Source: Plakobranchus ocellatus (taxonomy: Eukaryota; Mollusca; Gastropoda; Plakobranchidae). Taken from it: 21,649 nt of DNA. Shown piece by piece: positions 11,801 through 20,800 of this stretch (positions are counted from its first letter, which is position 1; each line of letters opens with the position of its first letter). The notes under the pieces are model-generated. The model was not told the origin of the DNA. It saw only the letters and a list, made by a program, of their open reading frames with translations, and did no database searches. Both the position numbers and the translations under genes were made by a program. The stretch is taken from assembly GCA_019648995.1 (NCBI GenBank), contig BLXT01001440.1:191570-213218 (forward strand). The letters run 5' to 3'.

Positions 11801-14800
11801 GAGGAGTGGAGAAGGGGAGTATGTTTTTAGGAAAAGGACTCCACATGAAAAAATGCTATATCAAATTTAGGTACAGGGACAACTCAAACAATAAAGGCAG
11901 TGACATCAAAGGTTTTGAGTTAAAGTAACTACTGGAACAATGAAGATAGAGACTTGATTCAAATCTCTGCTTAATAACAAGAGACCAGTTCCTTGCACCT
12001 GGTCCTTCTTACATAGCATTGACAAGTAAGATGAGTCTATTGACAAAAATAACAAAAACAACAAAGTCAGCATTATGCCTTAAATTTTTTTGTGGAACTG
12101 AGTTGAATGTAAAGACGCAGAAAAACCTAACCTAAATGAGGGAATGATCCCAACAAAAGCCTGCTTGGCACGATTCAAATGAACAGGAACCCCTTCCCCC
12201 CCCAAAAAAAAAGAAAAACAAGAGAGATGTATTAACCATTTCATGTTCGTAAGGAAAAGATAAAGGAAAAAAAAAAACCTATTACTCTCATCCCATAATC
12301 AAAATCCAGAAAAAATTATCCCAGAACTTTATAGAAACAAAAATAACTTGATCTAATAAATGCGCCAGTCTCCAGATGCAAACATCCGTACAGCTGTCTT
12401 TCTGAAATTATGCAAAGAGGCATGCCCTCTGGGGCTAACTACTCTGCCCATCATGTATATGTGCTAGAAGACACCAGCGCCAACCATGTGTTGTCTGCAG
12501 TGAAAAGACAGCAGGCATGAAAAAATTCACCCAACAATGGAATTAAAGGATAAGATGGTGAAAGTGACTAACATTTGCAGGCTCTACAACACCAATTTCT
12601 GTGTAAATTGAGGGTCAATTGAAAATGAAGTACTGATTTAATTACAAAATGGGTCTTACCTGATGAATATCCCTAGCTAGTTTTACATTTGATTTGGGGT
12701 ATATAACTTACATTAGGATTTTAGGCAAAAATCAATCAAGAGGCTAGGCGCAAGGCTTATTTGTGTTTAGAAGGTTAGGTTTCAGGATACAGAAAGGAAA
12801 TAAATATTGTCTCTTGCCTCTTACCATAGAAGTTAGCTTTCATTACTCTAATTTTCATGTTCTGATAGTTAAAGAGATTTTAGCCGTAAGGAATAAAAAT
12901 TGATTTTTTAAAAATTTTTTTTTTACTTAACTCTTAAACCGTTAAGTTTTTTTTCTCAAAGGAAGCAATCAGATAGGATGTGTAGTTCAAAATGTAAAGG
13001 AAGTAGTCTTGGGGCACATAAAGTAGTTTTGGAATAATTTGGTCAGTCTAAAATTCAAAACAAGTTAACAGAAAGAACAAATCCATTGGATGCTAGCTGC
13101 ATCAAGTACCGTGAATCTTACAAACTATTGGACTCTCCCACCGTCCAGCACCGGTTTATGAGTTAAGTCAAGTGGTTTCAAGCACAGAAAGTAATTTATA
13201 TTTTGCCTCAGACAGAGAACTTAATTACTGCATATTTTCTGGACTGATCAGGTTCAGCAAAATGAGTCAAATTAGAGGCTACATTTTTTTTCTTCATTTT
13301 CTGCAAAATTTGTTCTGCTGCACATGGCTGTCCAATTTCTCAGTCCTGTGAAACATCATTATATATACTGGTAGGGGATTTTATTCTTTCAAACTGGCCT
13401 CACCAAATATTTATTGTAGTGACCATCGCTTTTCAGATGATCTGAGGCTTCTGCAAAATCTGGTAAGATCACTTTACATAGTGAGCAATGGAATCCAGCC
13501 ACAGGAAATAGCATCTCTGAGCCTGTGAAGAAACGCAAAGAATAGGAATCAGACTATAATAAAAAGTCCAATTGTTTTTTCTTTGCTAGGCAAAAGCATT
13601 GTTCAGAGCAAAAAACACTCTGAAGAAAATTGAAATTAAACATTTCTTTTAAATGTAATTTTTAACATAAAAATAACTACATCTGAAATGGATAAATTAT
13701 GAATGTGAGGTTAGATTTGATTTCACTTTACAGCAGTCTCTATGATCACACACTTATCTATTTATAATATTGTTTTCTCTTTGTGATATCATCTGACTTC
13801 TCCACAGTAAGGCCTCAGGATGTACAGGGAATTTTTTTTAAAAATCCCACTGTTTAATACTGTTACCAGGAGGAAAATGAATATGATTATTCCAATATTG
13901 TCTTAAAATCATTCTAAATCTTACACATGTAGAATCTAGATATGTGTAGCAGTCCTACAAAATGAGTTGAGTTGCTGTTTTGCATGACTGACTTTAAATG
14001 AAACCAAGAACTTGGAGGTGAAAACTCACCTCCATAAGACTTTGTATAGACATGCTATTGAATTCCTGTACTAGAGCATTGAGAATTTTTACTTCTTTAC
14101 TTTAATATTTTGAATTGATCACAGTGATGCACACTAACAACTAGGCTCATTTTGTGAGAACGCTTCACATATAGTTTCTTTTTTTTTTTTTAATAACTTA
14201 AAAATATGAAACAAGAAGCAAAGTTCATTTTTTTTACAGATAATCAGCACTCACACACTTATTTTTAAAATCTGTGTATAAGCGTGTATAATCCAGGTGA
14301 ATTGAACCATTTCTGGGTACTAGGCAATGGAATTCTTTGGTTTCATAAATTTCATAATGCCCATACACCATGAGCTTTAGATAAATTTTTGCGCAACATT
14401 AAAAAAAAAAAAAAAAACATTGCTCTAGTCAAATACAAGTCTAGCCACTGGTAGTACTGTCGCTAAACTAATTGAAGGTAATTAAGATTAAATTCCAACC
14501 TTACAATATTGTTTTTTTATGACAAACTTATGCTTACAAAAGAAATTTTTTAATCCAAAAGTGTGAGTTTCATCAAACATTGATGCATATTTATAAAAAC
14601 AAAATAAAAAATTCATCAAAAACAACTTGAGGCTAACTCAAAATTGGCGTCTGGGAAATTGTTATTGAATTAAACATAGGTCTAGCCAAAGCCACAGTTA
14701 CTACGGTCCAACTTATTTTATCACATCACCAAACATATGGAGACTGTGTAAAATTTTCCATCAAACTTTCATATACTTAAGTTATTTGAGAAAAATGTGG

Positions 14801-17800
14801 TAAATTGGTTTGAGTGACCATAAGAATGGTTAAAAGGTAGATGATTTTGAGAATATCCAAGATTAAAACCCATACATCACCTTTGATCCTCCTTGTACAG
14901 GCTCGTCCAACTTTTTGTTGACTAGACTTTTTATCACTTTTGGAGTCCTTCCAAGGTTTCTCCTCATGGTGTATGCACTATAAAGTCAAAACAAAAAAAA
15001 AAACAATTGTGGTACTAAACCGAAAAAGTTTGGGCTGTCAAAAGAAGAAAGTCTATCTTGGCATGAACTTAGCAGGCCTCAGTAGATGATCAACAACAGT
15101 TGCACAAGGTTGGTGAATCATGCGCAGACCTTAGTGTGTTTAAAAGGCAGGACAAGACAGAAATGAAAAAAGAAAAGGAGGGATTGAAGCTGAGGACTGC
15201 CTTGATTTGTCCTTACATACTCCGCATGTCTAGGAGTGATAAAGGCTGACTGACTACATGTGAGCAGATGGTGAGGGGCAGGGCTTGGTTGATTTGGCCA
15301 GGCCTTAGGATAATTTTGTTGGTGGCAGGCAAAAGAGGGTGAGAGAAAGAAGGGGACAAGAGGGTTGACAAGCTATGAATGGGTTTCATCATTGACTTAA
15401 AGGTAAGTGGAATGCTGAGAAACTACTTGTACTTGGTTAAGTGGAAAGTGGAGCTACTAGGCCTGAACCAATCAGCCGACAAATTATGCAGGTATAATGT
15501 TGCTACATACATTTATGGTTACACACAAAACAAAGCTTAAAGGTATATTTGAAGAGGATGATGAGAGAGCAGAACAGTTTCACAGTCATTCAAGCCACCT
15601 TACTAGCAGTGTTGCTGGCTGAATAGAAACATCTGATTTATGAAATATTGGCATACTATCAAATTATAGTCACTGCATGTCAATGAGAGACTTGCAAAAA
15701 AAAAAATTTGAGCTTTCTACATGAAGGTTAAAAAAAAAGGTGAAAGTAGAAAGTGAAATGTTTAGATTAACAAGCATATTCAGATATACTCAAGTTACTG
15801 CCCTGTAAGACTTTTCATTCTATCATTTTTACTATACTACTCTTGGAACTGGGGTGGAGTGGTAGTTCATCTGGTAGGATGGTTTGCTGCCAAGTAAGAG
15901 GTCTGAAGTTCAAATCCCAGTCTGGACCAGGTCAATTTTTCATTGCTTCCCTGTGTCCACTCAGCACTAAATGGGTAGCTAGGTCTCTTTAGATCCAGGG
16001 AAAGTAAAGGTGGCGAGGAAAGCAATGGCAAACTACCTCATAAGGCCGTATGCCAAGAACAAGCAGGACCTTACTCCTGGTTCCATGATGCTTGGACAAG
16101 CATGGGACCACTTTACTTGTAGTTTTAATTTTATTTTTGGATCTGGTAATGAGAATCCTGCTGCAAAAGCATTCACCAAAATATCCTTTGGTCTCATTTT
16201 AAGAGATTCAACTGTCAAACAAACAAGATAAATGACCAATGTGCAGCAAAATTTAAATGTGATAAAAAGCTTAAGGACAATTTCTTTCAACAAAAACAAT
16301 GGACTTGGATTTGTGGGGAAAGGGCACGATTCTTGTTGAACTCTCATTCTCTCTTCAAAACATCTGCATGTAACAGAAATATGTACTTGTAAAGTTGCCA
16401 ACTAGAAACAATCATGTTAATTTAAGTCAATTACTGCTTCTATCAGGCCAAATACAAAAACACCTGTAAAAGTTCTATTGATACTATTATAAGCTTACTG
16501 TTATCACTGTTACAAACAGACAAAATTGATCTGCAACTAGTTCTTTTCATCTCACCGTCATATGTTTCTTGCCATGAAGATGTTCAAAAAGTTGGTCAAT
16601 GCTGTTGCACTTCGTATGGCAGTGCTTGCACCAATGGTTTCCACCATCAATGTATTCATAGTATGTTTTGGACTGAGAGGAACCATATGATGAGGTACTT
16701 GATGAGGCAGCTTGACCCTTTCCCTGTCAAAATTTATGTAGCCATTAGTAATTATTTCATAAATAACAAAATACAAAATAAGAATTAACTGGAGCTAGTG
16801 GTCTTAAATGTTTAACAAACACAGGTAACTGATTATTTGAGAAAGAAATAAAGTACATGTAGAATTTACTAAGTTGAGTTTGCATAGGTTGATATTGAAT
16901 CATATATTTCTGTAGTACTTTCAGCTAGTGCTTCTTTATTGTAAAGAGCAACACAATGGATAAGTCCATGTTGTTTTATCCCCTAAAGACATTGACATAT
17001 CAGTAATAGCACTCTGCTATAGCCAAATGAAGTGCAGTATCATCCACAGACTTAACCAACTGATACTGCACTTCATTTGGCTACAGGAGCACAGTAATTA
17101 GGTTCTGTTGTTCTCTCAATGGGCAGATTTACTATTCTCTCTTTAGCAAGATTGGTGCCAATGTCATCTTTTCATAAAAGAAACAAACTTATTGAAGTGA
17201 CGAAAACTAAAAGTATGTATGTATACTTTATATCACTATAAACCCTATAAAAAGAGACAATTTAATAATGCCCTGACATTAATAGAGATGATACAACAAT
17301 CTTTACCTTCCCACTTTCCTCCTCTTTCTTTCCCTCACTGGTGCTTTGTGATGTGTTCTTGCTTGGTTCACGAAGATCTGGAAGTTTATCATCTGTGGTG
17401 TCTGAAACTGACTTCCAGTTTTCATTTTTAACCTCCTCTTTGCTGTTAATTTCTGGTTTTGGCTGTTTGGCTTTCACATCAGGTTTGATTCCAGATTTAC
17501 TTTTGTCCATCTTTTTCTGAGGTGGTATTTTTTCCTTGGCTGCGTGAGATGGAGGAGGAGACATATCAATCTCAGCAAAGGGTCTTTCTGGGTCAAATGA
17601 GCTCAGCCTGTTTATTTCTGCTTGTGTCTTGATCTGCTCTTCTGTATTCCGAATCAGCTGAGGATCCTGGGTGCCTAGACCATTCCTTTGACTCTTGCGC
17701 ATCAACTCATTTTGTTCTCTCTTGAGTTTTTCTAGCTGTGTTTTTAATGTTGACACCTTGACCTGGCGCATTGACAAATTGTTCATAGCTTCTTGTCTTT

Positions 17801-20800
17801 CACTCTCAGTCATTTGAGTCATCTGAAAATGCATTTGAACAATCAGCAAACTTGGACTTCAACAAAACCATGTTAAAATTGAACCCTTTTATGACAAATA
17901 ACTTGGTAAGGGTTGCTTAAATGTTATTTACAGTACAAAGACATTTCTGTTCTGATCAAAGTTAATTTATTAAACAATTAACAAAGACCAAGAAAACATA
18001 TTATAATTTTTGAAGTGCAGGTACTACTATATGGGCGTTTTTTTTTCAAACTTTAAGAACCATTTGAAAGATCAATAAATTACTCCATACCTCTGCTCAT
18101 TCTTATTCAAAATTTAATATTTATCTCAGCTATAAAACTCTTTTCTTTATTACTTTTCTGAGTCCTTGAATTTATTTTGCTATCTTCTGAAATTAAATTA
18201 TTCATAAAAGAGTAATTTATTACATTATCTTCAATTTCAATCCTATCTTGTTATAAAAAAAGTAACTTACCTTTATTAGTATCTGCTTGCGTGCATCAAC
18301 AGACAATGTGGACAATCTCCCTATGGCAGAGAGAAGGTTGCTTTTCAGTTTGTCAGTGGTTTCTGTTTCTTTGCCTTCCAGTGCCTTGTCAGGAAATAAT
18401 TTTGCCAACTGTGTTTTCCTCTCTTCAGGTGTCATCTTGGTAACATCAACCTTAGTCTTGTTCCCAGAACCACTGGCTTGAGTCTCAGAAACAGTTGATG
18501 TTTTGTCAGAAGGTGCCATTTTTCCTTCTACTTTTGTTTTCGGCTGATTCCCACCAGCTTCACTGCCTTTTGCCTTTACAGATTCTCGTTCTTTTTCTGC
18601 AAGCATCTTATTTAAATGTGCCTTTCTCTCACTGGCACTCATTTTAGAGAGGTCTACTTTGGCACCTGGAGTTGAAGTGCTGTTCTTATCCAGTGTATTC
18701 TTTTTTTGATTGTCAAGTGAATATTTGCTACGATCAGAGGATGATTGCGGGGTATGCTTTTTGCCATCCTTATAACTTTTGGCATTATACCTTGAATATG
18801 AATCACGTTTATAATCATATGATCTCCGGTATGGTGACCTGCGTCTACCTGGAGATGGTGATCTACGTCTCCTTGGTGAAGGTGACCTCCTTTTGCTAGT
18901 AGGTGATTTTTTTCTGCCTGGGGAGACTAGCCTTCTTCTGCCCGGGGAGGGTGACCTTTTTCTGGCAGGTGAAGGTGATCTTCTTCTTTTTGGTGATGGG
19001 GATCGTTTCTTGAGAGGGGAGGGTGATCTCCCTCTTCCTGGAGACCTATTTCTGCCAAGGGAGTGTCCTATGGGAGAAGATCTGGTCCATTCTCTCAAAG
19101 GTGATCTATCGCCTCCAACAGAGGATTTGAATCTAGGAGATGGATATCTATATTTATAATCAGGTGAAAAAGACTTGTATCTGTTGGGAGATATATACAT
19201 GTCTCTTTCTCGTGAGCCTGTTCTATCTCCCCACTGCTGTTCATACTGGTATACTGGCCTGTCCTTTTCAGGTGATCTTGTGCGTTTAGCTTCAAGAGAA
19301 TATTCACGAGACTGGTAGAGGACATTGTCAACAACTGGAGATCCGTCTCTAAAAGTGGTAATTCTCATGTCATACTTTGGATCATCCCACTTTGGTTTTT
19401 CAGATTTGCCATATTCTCTACTTTCCATATACCTCCTCTCTTTAGAAGGCCGTGGACTAAGGGGTGAGGCAGACCTTTTGAAAGATTTATGAAATGGCGA
19501 CTGAGATCCTCTAAAGGAAGGAGATTTAGACACAACTCGCCTGTCTGTTTTTGAAGGCAAAATGATCCTTCTTGAACCAGTGAATGAATCATCACCATCA
19601 TCTACAGCCCTTGACATGACAGTAAAGTTTTCAACTTCTGTATTTTGAGGTATCCGCTTCCTGGAAAAGAGGCCACTGCTGAGATCTTCACTTTTCATTT
19701 GAGGTTTATAGGACTTGAGAAGAGGCATAGATGGGGGCACACTGACATTCTCATGTTCATCAGGGTAATAATATTCATCTTTTGGCTCATCTCGAAATCT
19801 TTCTGACACATGGTGGCCTCTACCATGACTACTTGGTTCACCTCTTCTATAAGATGAAATTGAAAAATCATTGCCTCTTGGGGGTGTTGCAGCACTACCA
19901 TCTGATGAACGGGATCTGCCATGCTCTCTAAAGTCTCTTCCTTTTTCACGTCTTCTAAAATCCCCTTCCTCCCCAGGTGACCATGAAGGAGGAGGACCTT
20001 TATCAGCATGACGGTTGTAATAATGAGGAGTTCTTTCATTTGAAGAACTCCTACTTCTTCCCCGTTGCCTTCGTTGAGGTTCAGGACTTAGGGATTTCTC
20101 TGAAAACTTTTCATAGCTTGATCTGCTATTTCTTGTTTCAGCTCTGGCTTGCTTAATCAAGGAATCAATATTGGATGGTCCTCCAGAAAATAACTTGGCT
20201 CTCACATCTTCCATTCCGCTAGCCTTCTCCAAAAATGAGGCCCCTTGATCAACTATGCCTGTCTGCAGATCATCATGCTCCTTCTTCTTCTGACGTGCAA
20301 GTTCTTGCATTCTTTTAGATAGGTCAAAGTTGAAGCCTATTGACTGCAAAATATTCTGCACTGTCGAGTCCAGCTCTTCATTGTCTTTTGCACCTGAACT
20401 TGGACTTTTTTTAGGTGCCCCAGGTGACAACTGTCTGTCGAGAAATGCTTGCAATTGAAATGCTTCATTTCTTGGCTTCTCAGGATCTTTTTTGTTGATG
20501 CTGTTTCGCCATTCTTCATACAGTTTTTCCTTTATATCAAAAGTACTTGGCATATCTCTCTTTGCTGCTTCTGTTTCAGAGGGAGCCGTCCAAAAAGGGA
20601 GTCCTGTAGAACGGTTTGTTTCAGGAGACCTATCCCTGTAGAGGTGCCTTTCTTCATCTTCTGGGTCATCACTATATGACGACAGCTGCCCAAGAGCTGC
20701 ACTTGGGCGAGGAACATCAACATTAGATATTTTCTCAGAACTTGTGCTTTGGTTTGGCTTGCCTCGTAACAGCTGTAATGTTTTTTCAAGAACTGACAAC

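Noticed and set aside
15851-15930. A functional tRNA gene
   Set aside because: A and B boxes are present but I could not form a clean acceptor stem and cloverleaf; the attached tRNA-unrelated body fits a SINE better.
16033-16401. 122-codon minus-strand frame
   Set aside because: Overlaps the SINE-like element and intron; composition is not protein-like beyond chance and I recognise no family.
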